Assembly: GCF_028279465.1 (NCBI RefSeq)
Contig: NZ_JANQNS010000019.1
Span: forward strand, 41,017-105,016
Origin: Parasphingopyxis sp.
GTDB taxonomy: Bacteria; Pseudomonadota; Alphaproteobacteria; Sphingomonadales; Sphingomonadaceae
Direction: 5' to 3'
DNA: 64,000 nt
The position numbers were made by a program, and so were the translations under genes. The notes below the pieces were generated by a model, which made no database searches, had not been told where the DNA came from, and saw only the letters and a program-made list of their open reading frames with translations. Positions within the stretch are counted from its first letter, which is position 1. Every line of letters starts with the position of its first letter. Positions 54,199 through 62,615 of this stretch are shown one piece after another.

Positions 54199-56250
54199 TC
54201 AGTCGGCCTCGCCCGTCCGATAACGGTTAAACCACGCCAATATCGCCGACGCCTTGGCCGCGCTTTGCGACGGGCGGGCGGTGAGGCCGCTATGGCTGGC
54301 ACCCGGCACGCGGATCAGCGTCGTCGGCACACCTTCCATCCGCAGCGCCATATAATATTGCTCCGCCTCGCTGACTGGGGTCCGCTCATCCTCGCCGCCG
54401 ACCAGCACCAGAGTCGGCGTTTCGACATTGCCAACGAGCGATAGCGGCGAGCGCGCCCAATAGGATTGCTGATCCTCCCATGGCAATGCGCCGAACCAAT
54501 ATTGGGCGACGAAGACCGGAATGTCGGAAACCAGCGCCTGGGTCGTCCAGTTGATCACGGGTTTTTGGGTCGCGGCGGCACGGAAACGGTTGGTGTTGCC
54601 GACGATCCAGGACGTCAGCACCCCGCCACCCGAACCGCCGGTCACGAACAGTTGATCCGGATCGACATAGCCATCGGCGATCACGCCATCCACGGCGCTC
54701 ATCAGGTCATGATAATCGTCGCCCGGATAGGCATGGTGGATGAGGTTCGCGAATTCGGCACCATAGGAGGTCGAGCCGCGCGGGTTGACCGACAGCACGG
54801 CATAGCCGGCCGCGGCATAGAGCTGATTGTCGGTCGAGAAATGCGGGCCATAGGCGGCGAACGGCCCGCCATGGATTTCGAGGATCAGCGGGTGGCGTTG
54901 GCCCTCGACATGGGTCGGCGGCAGCGTCAGCCAGGATTCGATCCTGCGCCCGTCCACCGAAGACGTCGTCTCGACGCGGCGGACTTCGCCCATCGTCTTG
55001 GTTTCGAGCAGATTCGCATTGAGCCGCGTCAATTGCCGGCTGTTGCCGCCGCGCACGAGCACCACGTCCGCCGGGCGAGTCGCCGGGCCGCCCGTAATCA
55101 CCAGCGTGCCATTGTCCGACACGCTGAACGCGCCGCCCGAATAGGGCCGGTCGAGCGTCGCACCGGTCAGCCCTTCAGCGACCGTGCGGATGCCGCCGGA
55201 CAGAGAGACGCGCGCGACCTTCGTCTCGCCGAGATCGTCATAGGCGATATAGATAGACCGGCTGTCGGCCGACCAGGTCGCCGCATCGACGCTGCGGTCA
55301 AGCGATCCGGTGAGCACGCGCCGGTTCGATCCGTCGCGGTTCATCACATGCAAGAGCGTATTGTGATAGCCGAGCCGCTGATCGTCAAAACCGAGCCAAG
55401 CGATATAGCGCCCGTCCGGGGAAACGATGGGGCTAAAGTCCGGCCCGTCGCGATCCGTGAGCGCGCTGATCGTACTCGTCGCGACGTCGAGCGTATAGAT
55501 TTCGCTCTCGATCGGATCGAGCTCCCAGTCCGCTGACCGGTTGCCGCTGAACAGGATCGTCCCGCCATCCGCCGTCCAAGATAGCGGGCCGCCATGGTGG
55601 AAATCGCCGAAACTCAATTGCCGCGCCGCGCCGCCATCGGCGGGAATGACAAAGATCTGGCTGTATCCGGGCTGGAGATAGCCGGCCCCGTCGGCCCGGT
55701 AGCGGATCGCGCTCGTCACTTCGAGCGGCTCGGCCCATTCCGCGCCCTCGGGCGTATCGGGCGCCGATCCGATTTGCTCCGGCGCGCCGGGAACTAGCAT
55801 GTCATAGGCTATCCGGCTGCCATCCGGCGACCATGCGATGCTGCCGGGCGCGTTCGCAAGACCCGTGAGTCGCACCGCTTCCCCGCTTGCCATCCAGCGC
55901 ACGAAGAGCTGCGAGGCTCCACCCTCGGCCGATGAGATATAGGCGAGGCGGCTGCCGTCCGGCGACCAGCGCGGGCTGCTATGAGAGCCCGGCCCGGCGG
56001 CAATCGGCATCTGATCGCCCGAGCGCGTATCGATCATCCAGATGGTCGGCCGGAACCGGTCTGTCGTGATATCGCCCGAGCGACGAACATAGGCGACCCA
56101 GCGCCCGTCCGGGCTGATCTGCGGATCGGCCGCGATTTCGAGCGAGAACAGATCCGCGCCGGTGAAAATGCGTTCCGGACCCGTATCCTGCATCGCCAAT
56201 GCGGGTGCGGCGAAGAACAGCAGAACGGCCGCAAAAAATCGCTTGAACAT
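54199..56250 (-). CDS. Secreted S9 family prolyl oligopeptidase-type peptidase
   Basis: This protein has 683 residues from the ATG at 56250, the first one preceded by GGGG at good spacing. A signal peptide runs to about residue 19 (MFKRFF through APALA). A WD40-like beta-propeller with repeated WSPDGSR-type motifs spans about 35-400. The catalytic alpha/beta-hydrolase domain has Ser in TGGSGGG, Asp in GGEDERTP and His in GASHSG. It probably degrades peptides in the periplasm. It converges on the PLP gene with a 13-bp gap. Confidence 0.9.
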   Translation of the reverse strand: MFKRFFAAVLLFFAAPALAMQDTGPERIFTGADLFSLEIAADPQISPDGRWVAYVRRSGDITTDRFRPTIWMIDTRSGDQMPIAAGPGSHSSPRWSPDGSRLAYISSAEGGASQLFVRWMASGEAVRLTGLANAPGSIAWSPDGSRIAYDMLVPGAPEQIGSAPDTPEGAEWAEPLEVTSAIRYRADGAGYLQPGYSQIFVIPADGGAARQLSFGDFHHGGPLSWTADGGTILFSGNRSADWELDPIESEIYTLDVATSTISALTDRDGPDFSPIVSPDGRYIAWLGFDDQRLGYHNTLLHVMNRDGSNRRVLTGSLDRSVDAATWSADSRSIYIAYDDLGETKVARVSLSGGIRTVAEGLTGATLDRPYSGGAFSVSDNGTLVITGGPATRPADVVLVRGGNSRQLTRLNANLLETKTMGEVRRVETTSSVDGRRIESWLTLPPTHVEGQRHPLILEIHGGPFAAYGPHFSTDNQLYAAAGYAVLSVNPRGSTSYGAEFANLIHHAYPGDDYHDLMSAVDGVIADGYVDPDQLFVTGGSGGGVLTSWIVGNTNRFRAAATQKPVINWTTQALVSDIPVFVAQYWFGALPWEDQQSYWARSPLSLVGNVETPTLVLVGGEDERTPVSEAEQYYMALRMEGVPTTLIRVPGASHSGLTARPSQSAAKASAILAWFNRYRTGEAD

Positions 56251-56339
56251 TGGCATCCCCATTTTCCGTTTGCCGGACCGTAAAGCATATCGCGGCGCGA
56301 CCCGCCATAGTGGCCGCTGCGAACCGCAACCGGCTTCGA

Positions 56340-57488
56340 CTAACCGTCTTTCCGGAACGGGGTCATTTCGCCGAGAAATGCGATTTCGCGTTCGACAGCA
56401 TGGCGTTCGGCGGCGAGGAAATCCGAAACAGCGTTGCGGAAACCGACATCCGGGAAATAATGGGCGGACCAGGTCGCGACGGGGCGATAGCCGCGCGCGA
56501 GCTTGTGTGAGCCCTGCGCTCCGGCCTCCACCCGTTTCAGCCCGCGCGCAATCGCAACGTCGATCGCCTGATAATAGCAGAGTTCGAAATGCAGGAACGG
56601 CACGTCGGCGAGGCAGCCCCAATAGCGGCCATAGAGCGTATCCGCGCCGATCAGGTTAAGCGCGCCCGCGATTGGTGCGCCGTCGCGCCGGGCGATCATC
56701 AGCAGCGTCCGCTCGCCCATCCGCTCGCCGAGCAGCGAGAAGAAGGCGCGCGTCAGATATGGCCGCCCCCATTTGCGCATGCCGGTATCCTGGTAGAAAT
56801 CCCAGAAAATATCCCAATGGTCTTCGGTGAGATCGGCGCCGGTGACATGCTCGATCTCCAGCCCTTCGACGGCCCGCCGTCGTTCCTTGCGGATCGTCTT
56901 GCGTTTGCGCGAGGAGAGCGCGCCGAGAAACGCGTCGAAATCGGCATAGCCGTCATTTTCCCAGTGAAACTGGGTGCCCTCGCGGATCAGCCAGCCGGCA
57001 TTTTTGAACCAGATGATCTCGTCTTCGGTGATGAAGGTCGCGTGGGCCGACGACATGCCATTGTCGCGCGTGATGGTTTCGAGCGCCGCGATCAGCGCCG
57101 GAATGCGGCCCGTATCTTTCGCCAGCAGCCGCCGCCCTGGCACCGGCGTAAACGGCACCGCGACTTGCAGCTTGGGATAATAGCGTCCGCCCGCCCGCTC
57201 CCAGGCGTCGGCCCAGGCATGGTCGAACACATATTCGCCCTGGCTATGGCCCTTGGCATAGGCGGGCGCGACGGCGTCGAGCGTTCCATCCGCACCCGCA
57301 ATCGACACCGGCAGCGCCTGCCAGCCCGTGCCCGGCGCGACGCTGCCCGATTCTTCGAGGATGGAGAGGAAAGCGTGGCTGAGAAACGGATTGTCTTCGC
57401 CCGCACAGGCATCCCATTGGGCGGCGTCCAGCGACCGGACGCCATCGGCGATCCGCGCGACAAGCGGTTCGGGATCGCCCTCGCTCAT
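56340..57488 (-). CDS. GNAT-fold N-acyltransferase, FemAB-like (COG3146 type)
   Basis: This 382-residue protein matches the PF04339-type family: DNPFLSHAFLSILEESGS near 33-50, VPFTPVPGRRLL near 110-121, and SRKRKTIRKERR near 192-203. The C-terminal CYYQAIDVAIARGLKRVEAGAQGSHK region also fits. The family is predicted to acylate cell-envelope or peptidoglycan-related substrates, but no reaction is established for it. It is the last gene of the five-gene coupled operon and overlaps the GDPD gene by 4 nt. Confidence 0.82.
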   Translation of the reverse strand: MSEGDPEPLVARIADGVRSLDAAQWDACAGEDNPFLSHAFLSILEESGSVAPGTGWQALPVSIAGADGTLDAVAPAYAKGHSQGEYVFDHAWADAWERAGGRYYPKLQVAVPFTPVPGRRLLAKDTGRIPALIAALETITRDNGMSSAHATFITEDEIIWFKNAGWLIREGTQFHWENDGYADFDAFLGALSSRKRKTIRKERRRAVEGLEIEHVTGADLTEDHWDIFWDFYQDTGMRKWGRPYLTRAFFSLLGERMGERTLLMIARRDGAPIAGALNLIGADTLYGRYWGCLADVPFLHFELCYYQAIDVAIARGLKRVEAGAQGSHKLARGYRPVATWSAHYFPDVGFRNAVSDFLAAERHAVEREIAFLGEMTPFRKDG

Positions 57489-58204
57489 GGATTCTCGTAG
57501 ATGATCTGGTCGGCGCCCTCGGCCGCGCAGGCCCGTTCGCCCTCTGTCCGCACCGTCCAGGTGACTACGGGCACGCCCTTCTCACGCAATGAATCAGCGA
57601 AAGCCGAAGGCAGGTCGCGGATGTCATAGGCGAGGAAATGCGGTTCGGCCCGAAACACGGAGAGCGACCGCTGCATCGCGCCTTTCAGCCGGGCCGCAAG
57701 CGCGATCTCGTCATGCTCGGTAATCACAAGGCCACGCACGATGTCGGGCGCATTGCGCGCGAACCAGCGACCGACTTCGGGGTTGAACGACATGACCGCC
57801 GCCTCGCCGTCATAGTCGGCCAGCGCTTCGGCCACCGAGCGGCACAGCTTCTTCACCTTGCGACTCTTCGCCTTGAGTTCGATCAGTATCGGCGCGCGGC
57901 CGTCGATCAGCGCCAGCATCTCGGTCAGGCGCGGGATCGTCTCGTCACTGTCCTTGAACTTTATCTTTTGGAGCTTCGCGGCCTTGCGCTCGATGACCGG
58001 GCCAGATTTTCGCGTCAGGCGATCCAGCTCGTAATCGTGGAACACCATCGCGACGCCATCCTTGCTGACCTGGACATCGGTTTCGACACCATGGCCAGCA
58101 GCGATGGCCGCCTCGAACGCCGCACGGCTATTCTCCACCACGTCCGGCCCGTGCAGCCCGCGATGGGCATGCGGCGTGCGCGTGAGGAAGCCAAGATCAG
58201 CCAT
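57485..58204 (-). CDS. Glycerophosphodiester phosphodiesterase family protein
   Basis: This 239-residue protein has the GDPD pattern HAHRGLHG with ENSRAAFEAAI near 12-33, then ETDVQVSKDG with FHDYELDRLT near 41-65, and ILIELKAK near 107-114. The His, Glu and Asp metal ligands and the catalytic His are in place. It hydrolyses glycerophosphodiesters to glycerol-3-phosphate and an alcohol. No signal peptide is evident, so it acts in the cytosol. The ATG overlaps the RidA gene by 8 nt. Confidence 0.88.
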   Translation of the reverse strand: MADLGFLTRTPHAHRGLHGPDVVENSRAAFEAAIAAGHGVETDVQVSKDGVAMVFHDYELDRLTRKSGPVIERKAAKLQKIKFKDSDETIPRLTEMLALIDGRAPILIELKAKSRKVKKLCRSVAEALADYDGEAAVMSFNPEVGRWFARNAPDIVRGLVITEHDEIALAARLKGAMQRSLSVFRAEPHFLAYDIRDLPSAFADSLREKGVPVVTWTVRTEGERACAAEGADQIIYENP

Positions 58205-58667
58205 CGGTCACCGCAACGATCGCGTCGATCTCGACCGCAACACCCAATGGCAGCACCGGCACGCCGACCGCGCTGCGCGCATGGCGACCCGATTCGCCGA
58301 ATATCTCCTGCATGAATTCCGACGCACCGTTCGCGACCTGCGCCTGATCGGTGAAGCGGGGATCGGAGTTCACGAACACGCCGAGCTTTACGATCCGTTC
58401 GACCCGGTCGAGATCGCCAAGCGCGGCCTTCATCTGGGCGACCAGCATCATAGCGCAGGCGCGCGCCGCCAGCTGGCCGAATGCAATGTCGCGATCCTCG
58501 CCAAGCCGGCCGCGCATCAGTTCGCCGGCATCGTCGAACGGCAACTGGCCGGAAATGTGCAAGAAACCGTTCTGCTCGACGGCGGACACATAGGCGGCAA
58601 CGGGCGCTGCCGGCTTGGGCAGCGTCACGCCGATTTCGGCCAGCCGCGCTTCGATGGTGCCGCTCAT
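58197..58667 (-). CDS. RidA family protein, core paralogue
   Basis: This protein has 156 residues from the ATG at 58667 after AAGGAGAA. It shows the RidA strands FLHISGQLPF and GRHARSAVGVPVLPLGVAVEIDAI, with the substrate-binding Arg in HARS. It belongs to the same subgroup as the accessory RidA at 380-844 (VERIVKLGVFVNSDP compares with VQIVKLAGFMQ). It should remove reactive enamines or imines from PLP-enzyme reactions. It is flanked by HAD and GDPD genes in a coupled operon. Confidence 0.88.
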   Translation of the reverse strand: MSGTIEARLAEIGVTLPKPAAPVAAYVSAVEQNGFLHISGQLPFDDAGELMRGRLGEDRDIAFGQLAARACAMMLVAQMKAALGDLDRVERIVKLGVFVNSDPRFTDQAQVANGASEFMQEIFGESGRHARSAVGVPVLPLGVAVEIDAIVAVTDG

Positions 58668-59287
58668 GCCGATTCTCCTTCCGTAATCCGATCGATAATC
58701 CAGTGCCGGGCCTCGTGCCAGTCGTCGATCCGCGCATGGGCATGGTCGGCGGGCGGCACGTTCGGCGCGAGCGATGGCTCGGCGATCATGTGCAGCCGCC
58801 ATACGCCCGGCGCGGTCCGTGCGACCGACTCATGATGCACGCCCAGATCGTCGACGAATAAGGCGACCGAAGGATCATGGTCGGCCAGCAATTGTTCGAC
58901 CTTGTCGCCCTTACCGCCCTGGTTGGTGTGGACCGGGAATTCGATCCCGAAGCGGCGGAGCTGTTTGGCGCGCGCGGTGCGAAACTCGTCCTGTAGGTTT
59001 GTCAGGATGACGACCTCGGCATATTCGGAAATCGAGACCAATGCCTCGCTCGCTCCCGGAACGATCGTCTGGCGGTGCATCTCAGTATCGAAAAAGCCGT
59101 TGAGCAGCGGCCAGATTTCCTCACCCTGCAATGGCGGACTGCCGTCGCGCGGGCGGACCGCATCGATGAAGTTACCGCCCTCGAGCACGAAGTCGAGATC
59201 ATGCGCCTCATCCAGCCAGTCGCCGAAATGGCTGACCATGTGCAGTAGCACCTCGTCGCAATCGCAGATGACGAGCGGACGGTTCAT
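58664..59287 (-). CDS. HAD superfamily hydrolase
   Basis: This 207-residue protein has a HAD motif I CDCDEVLLH near 8-16. This is the D-x-D-E-V form, in which the first Asp is the nucleophile. Motif II is ILTNLQ near 94-99, a Lys lies in GGKGDKV, and an acidic motif IV is FVDDLGVH near 143-150. It is probably a phosphatase of a small metabolite. The specific substrate is unknown. It overlaps the DUF3572 and RidA genes by 4 nt each. Confidence 0.8.
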   Translation of the reverse strand: MNRPLVICDCDEVLLHMVSHFGDWLDEAHDLDFVLEGGNFIDAVRPRDGSPPLQGEEIWPLLNGFFDTEMHRQTIVPGASEALVSISEYAEVVILTNLQDEFRTARAKQLRRFGIEFPVHTNQGGKGDKVEQLLADHDPSVALFVDDLGVHHESVARTAPGVWRLHMIAEPSLAPNVPPADHAHARIDDWHEARHWIIDRITEGESA

Positions 59288-59559
59288 ACTTCCAGTTTCC
59301 TTCGGGCCGTTACCAGCGCCTCAGGTGGCGATCCGATGGCCTCCGCGCAAGCGACGAGATCGGGTTCATGGGCTTCGAGGAAGCGCAGGATCGCGGCCAG
59401 CGTCGCTGGTTCGCCGAGCGCGCCGCGCAGATGATCGGCGGTCAGCCCGGTCAGCGCAAGCAGTCGCTGCGCCCGATCTTCCTCGCCCAGCGTCCAGGCC
59501 AGCGCGCGCAGGGCCAGCGCTGCAGCATCGCTATCTGCGTTTGTATCGCCCTGCGTCAT
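59284..59559 (-). CDS. DUF3572 family protein
   Basis: This 91-residue protein has the DUF3572 pattern AALALRALAWTLGEEDRAQRLLALTGL and a C-terminal FLEAHEPDLVACAEAIG. These small helical proteins are known only from alphaproteobacteria and have no assigned function. It is the first gene of the leftward operon and diverges from divK with 39 bp between start codons, so the two share a compact promoter region. Confidence 0.85.
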   Translation of the reverse strand: MTQGDTNADSDAAALALRALAWTLGEEDRAQRLLALTGLTADHLRGALGEPATLAAILRFLEAHEPDLVACAEAIGSPPEALVTARRKLEV

Positions 59560-59598
59560 CGCCTAGACATTTTCCCGAACAATCGATCGGGGTGGGAC

Positions 59599-59961
59599 GT
59601 GGCGAAAAAGGTGCTGGTTGTCGAGGATAACGACCTCAACCGAAAACTTTTCTGCGATCTGCTGCGCGCGCATGATTATGAGCCCGAACCGCTGAGCGAC
59701 GGCCGCGAGGCGCTGGCAACGGCCAAGGCGAAAGCGCCGGACCTGATTATCATGGATATCCAGATGCCGCATGTCAGCGGGCTCGACCTGATCGGCGCGC
59801 TCAAAAGCGATGCCGGGCTGAAGACGATTCCGATCATGGCCGTCACCGCCTATGCGGCCAAGGGCGACGAAGAGCGGATACGCGAAGCGGGCGCGGAGAG
59901 CTACGTCTCCAAGCCGATATCGGTCGTCAAATTTATCGAGGAAGTGAAAACGCTGGCCTGA
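59599..59961 (+). CDS. divK: Single-domain response regulator DivK
   Basis: This protein has 120 residues from the GTG at 59599, preceded by GGGGTGGGA. The receiver domain is complete, with the acidic pair in VVEDND near 7-12 and phospho-acceptor Asp in IIMDIQMP near 53. The conserved Thr lies in VTAYAAKGD and the Lys in SKPIS. DivK regulates DivL/PleC-CckA signalling and thereby CtrA and the cell cycle in alphaproteobacteria. PleD is not adjacent here. Confidence 0.88.
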   Translation: MAKKVLVVEDNDLNRKLFCDLLRAHDYEPEPLSDGREALATAKAKAPDLIIMDIQMPHVSGLDLIGALKSDAGLKTIPIMAVTAYAAKGDEERIREAGAESYVSKPISVVKFIEEVKTLA

Positions 59962-60003
59962 ATACCGATCTGAGCGCCGACAGGGTTCGCCGGGAAGGCA
60001 AGC

Positions 60004-60171
60004 CTATTTGATCTTGGCTTCCTTGAACTCGACATGCTTGCGCGCGATCGGATCATATTTCCGCATCACCATCTTTTCCGTCAGGTTGCGCGGATTCTTC
60101 TTCGTTACGTAGAAGAAGCCCGTACCTTCCGAGCTGACAAGTTTGATTTTCACGGTCGCCGGTTTGGCCAT
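60004..60171 (-). CDS. rpmG: Large ribosomal subunit protein bL33
   Basis: This protein has 55 residues from the ATG at 60171, after AAGGTAAGGG. The sequence [20 protein letters not shown], then YVTKKNPRN and [15 protein letters not shown], is standard bL33 of the Cys-free, zinc-independent form. It converges on divK with a 42-bp gap that lacks a clear terminator. Confidence 0.97.
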   Translation of the reverse strand: MAKPATVKIKLVSSEGTGFFYVTKKNPRNLTEKMVMRKYDPIARKHVEFKEAKIK

Positions 60172-60432
60172 GACCCTTACCTTTTCAACAAAATCGATGT
60201 CGGGGGCGCGCGGATGGAGATTCTGCCATCGTCTGCCCGAAGCGCGGCCATCTGCCCGCAAGAGGCGCGATTGTCAAGGCGATCGGGCGGTTTTCGTGAT
60301 GAATCAGGCGCGAAAGAGCGGATGAAGCACGGCACCCGACCGCCTGCTCAGCACGCCGAAATCCAATCCCGTTAACGATTGGATAACCATAAGGGCGCAG
60401 AAAGGGCTTCGGGACATAAAGGAGCGATAGCG

Positions 60433-60759
60433 ATGCAGCTTCACAATGACGCACAGATGCCGATCGGCGCCGATCTTTACGCGCAGATCGAACAGCTCGA
60501 ACGCGATTGCCGGTCGATGACGCTGCCCGCGCTGCATGAAGCCATCGACGAGATCCGCGCACAGGCCGTCGCCCATCGCCTCGTCGCGCTAGAGGGCATC
60601 GCTCATGCGTTCGAACGGTCCATCGCCCGCAACCGCAACGCGACCGCCTTCGGCCTCTATTTTGACCAGCTCAAACTGGCGACCGGCTGTATCGAAGCGG
60701 ATAGCGACAAGGCGCGCGATGCGATGCTCGCGGCGATTTCGGTGCGCCTCACCGGCTAG
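60433..60759 (+). CDS. Hypothetical small helical protein
   Basis: This protein has 108 residues from the ATG at 60433, which follows AAGGAGCG at proper spacing. The sequence is rich in Ala, Leu and charged residues and is predicted almost fully alpha-helical (LYAQIEQLERDCRSM, HRLVALEGIAHAF). No catalytic or metal motif is visible, and I do not recognise a family. It precedes the UPF0016 exporter gene by 12 nt and is probably co-transcribed with it. Confidence 0.65.
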   Translation: MQLHNDAQMPIGADLYAQIEQLERDCRSMTLPALHEAIDEIRAQAVAHRLVALEGIAHAFERSIARNRNATAFGLYFDQLKLATGCIEADSDKARDAMLAAISVRLTG

Positions 60760-60771
60760 ACCAGCCCCGCG

Positions 60772-61338
60772 ATGGACATATTTTTCCTTCCCCTGCTCGC
60801 CGCGGCGCTCGCCGAATGGGGAGACAAGACCCAGATTCTCGCGATGCTGCTGGCGGCCCGCTTTGCGCGGCCGATCCCGGTCTTCATCGGCGTCGGCGCG
60901 GCCATAATCGTGCATATGAGCCTGGCCGCATTCGGCGGGTCGCTGCTCACCGCGATGATCACGCCGGACGCGATCCAACTCTTTCTCGGGCTTGGTTTCC
61001 TCTTCGCCGGAGTCGCGGCCTTTCTGCCATTTTCCGATCCGGATGCCGATGGTTATTGGAATCTCGGCGCCGTGCTGACGAGCTTTTTCGCCTTTCTCAC
61101 CGTCGAATTCGGCGACAAGACGCAGTTCATCACCGCCGGTTTCGGCGGCACCTCGCCGAGCTGGCACTTTACGGCCGCGGGCGCCAGCCTTGGTGTCATG
61201 ATCGGCATCGCACCCGCCATCCTGCTCGGCACGGCGCTGCGCGAGACACTGCCCCTGACGCTGATCCGCCGCACCATTGGCGCGCTGTTCCTGTTCATAT
61301 CATCGATTATTGCGATCAATGTTTTTGCATTGATCTAA
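60772..61338 (+). CDS. UPF0016/GDT1 (TMEM165) family cation transporter
   Basis: This 188-residue protein has about six membrane helices in two repeats. Each repeat carries the signature E-x-G-D-K-T: EWGDKTQ near 15-21 and EFGDKTQ near 117-123. Bacterial members export Mn2+ (or handle Ca2+/H+ exchange), protecting against manganese excess. No Mn riboswitch is apparent upstream. The next gene, dps, also concerns metal and oxidative stress. Confidence 0.88.
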   Translation: MDIFFLPLLAAALAEWGDKTQILAMLLAARFARPIPVFIGVGAAIIVHMSLAAFGGSLLTAMITPDAIQLFLGLGFLFAGVAAFLPFSDPDADGYWNLGAVLTSFFAFLTVEFGDKTQFITAGFGGTSPSWHFTAAGASLGVMIGIAPAILLGTALRETLPLTLIRRTIGALFLFISSIIAINVFALI

Positions 61339-61459
61339 TCAGTCGATCACTGCCAGAAAGAGATTTGCCCCAAAAGACACGGGTTTTGACGGACCTGAAT
61401 GCCTATATGAGCGTTGAAGATACCGAGTATCGAAAACGCATATCAACAGGAGGCAAATC

Positions 61460-61951
61460 ATGGGCGAAGCCAATCTCGCGACACCGACCGATCTCAACGA
61501 CAACAAGCTGCGAGACGTCGCCAGTGCGTTGAACCGCATTCTTGCGGACAGCTATGCGCTGTATCTGAAAACGAAGAATTTCCACTGGCACGTCTCGGGC
61601 CCGCATTTCCGCGACTATCATTTGATGCTCGACGACCAGGCGGCCGCGATCCTCGCCACGACCGACGACATCGCCGAGCGCGTGCGCAAGACCGGCGGCA
61701 CGACGCTGCGTTCGATCGGCGACATCGCGCGGCACCAGACGATCGCCGATAATGACGAAGATTATGTCAGCCCCGGCGATATGCTGACCGAGCTGCGCGA
61801 AGACAATCTGAAGTTGGTCGAAGCGCTACGCGAAGCCAAGGCAGCAGCCGAGGCGGCCGGCGACAATGCGACCGACGGTTTACTCGACGACTGGACGGAT
61901 CAGGCCGAAGAACGCGCCTGGTTCCTGTTCGAAGCCGGCCGCGCCGCCTGA
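61460..61951 (+). CDS. dps: Dps family DNA-protection/ferritin-like protein
   Basis: This protein has 163 residues from the ATG at 61460 after AGGAGG. The interfacial ferroxidase set is present: H42 (FHWHVSG), H54 and D58 (HLMLDD), and D69 and E73 (DDIAER). Dps forms dodecamers that oxidise Fe2+ with H2O2 and store iron. It might buffer H2O2 stress, but it lacks the accessory regulon operator, so no link to the sarcosine oxidase should be drawn. A strong terminator follows. Confidence 0.93.
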   Translation: MGEANLATPTDLNDNKLRDVASALNRILADSYALYLKTKNFHWHVSGPHFRDYHLMLDDQAAAILATTDDIAERVRKTGGTTLRSIGDIARHQTIADNDEDYVSPGDMLTELREDNLKLVEALREAKAAAEAAGDNATDGLLDDWTDQAEERAWFLFEAGRAA

Positions 61952-61974
61952 ACCGGCGGATCACCGAGAACCGA

Positions 61975-62005
61975 GGGGCTGGTCCTGTTGGACTGGCCCC
62001 TTTTT
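61975..62005 (+). terminator. Rho-independent terminator after dps
   Basis: GGGGCTGGTCC (61975-61985) pairs with GGACTGGCCCC (61990-62000), with two internal G-U wobbles around the TGTT loop. TTTTT (62001-62005) follows directly. This is a canonical strong intrinsic terminator 23 nt after the dps stop. Confidence 0.92.
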
Positions 62006-62072
62006 CGTTGCCCGGACCGCAGCCCCAGCATAAAGGTGAGGTATAAAAACAAGACCGAGGGGAGTGTGGATC

Positions 62073-62570
62073 ATGAAAAAGCTTATCGTCCTGATGGCGC
62101 TGCTGCTGCCGTCGTCGCTGCTGGCCGAAAATGTGCGATCGCTGGGCGACGGCGCGTCGCCGCCCGCCACGCTGGATCAGATCGCCTGGCTTGAGGGGCG
62201 TTGGCAGGGCACGGGGCTGGGTGGCGAGAGTCATGAGGCGTGGCTGCCCGCCGTTAACGGCCAGATGGCCGGCGTCTTCCATCAGAGCAGTAACGGCGAA
62301 CTGCAATTCTATGAAATCCTACAGTTCGTGGAGCGCGACGGCTCGCTCGTGCTGCGGCTCAAACATTTCAACCGGGATCTGTCGGGCTGGGAGGACAATA
62401 GCGCGGAATCGGCCGTCGAATTCCCGCTCGTCGCGATCGAGGGCGACACCGCCTATTTCTCCAGCCTGACCTATGAGCGCGTCGGCGAGGACGGGCTGAA
62501 TATCTATCTGCGGCTGCGCAGCGGCGACGAAACGCGGGTGGAAACCTTTACGCTGACGCGGATCGACTAG
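62073..62570 (+). CDS. Exported DUF6265 family protein
   Basis: This protein has 165 residues from the ATG at 62073, 8 nt after GAGGGGAG. The signal peptide runs through SSLLAEN (about residue 20). The mature part starts with the pattern IAWLEGRWQGTG near 37-48, then EAWLP and a beta-rich body, matching the DUF6265 lipocalin-like family. Its function is unknown and it acts in the periplasm or outside. It stands between the dps terminator and the DNA ligase gene. Confidence 0.78.
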   Translation: MKKLIVLMALLLPSSLLAENVRSLGDGASPPATLDQIAWLEGRWQGTGLGGESHEAWLPAVNGQMAGVFHQSSNGELQFYEILQFVERDGSLVLRLKHFNRDLSGWEDNSAESAVEFPLVAIEGDTAYFSSLTYERVGEDGLNIYLRLRSGDETRVETFTLTRID

Positions 62571-62615
62571 CCCTGCCCTAGCGGATCGCGTTCGGCCGGT
62601 CCTATATGATCGGTC

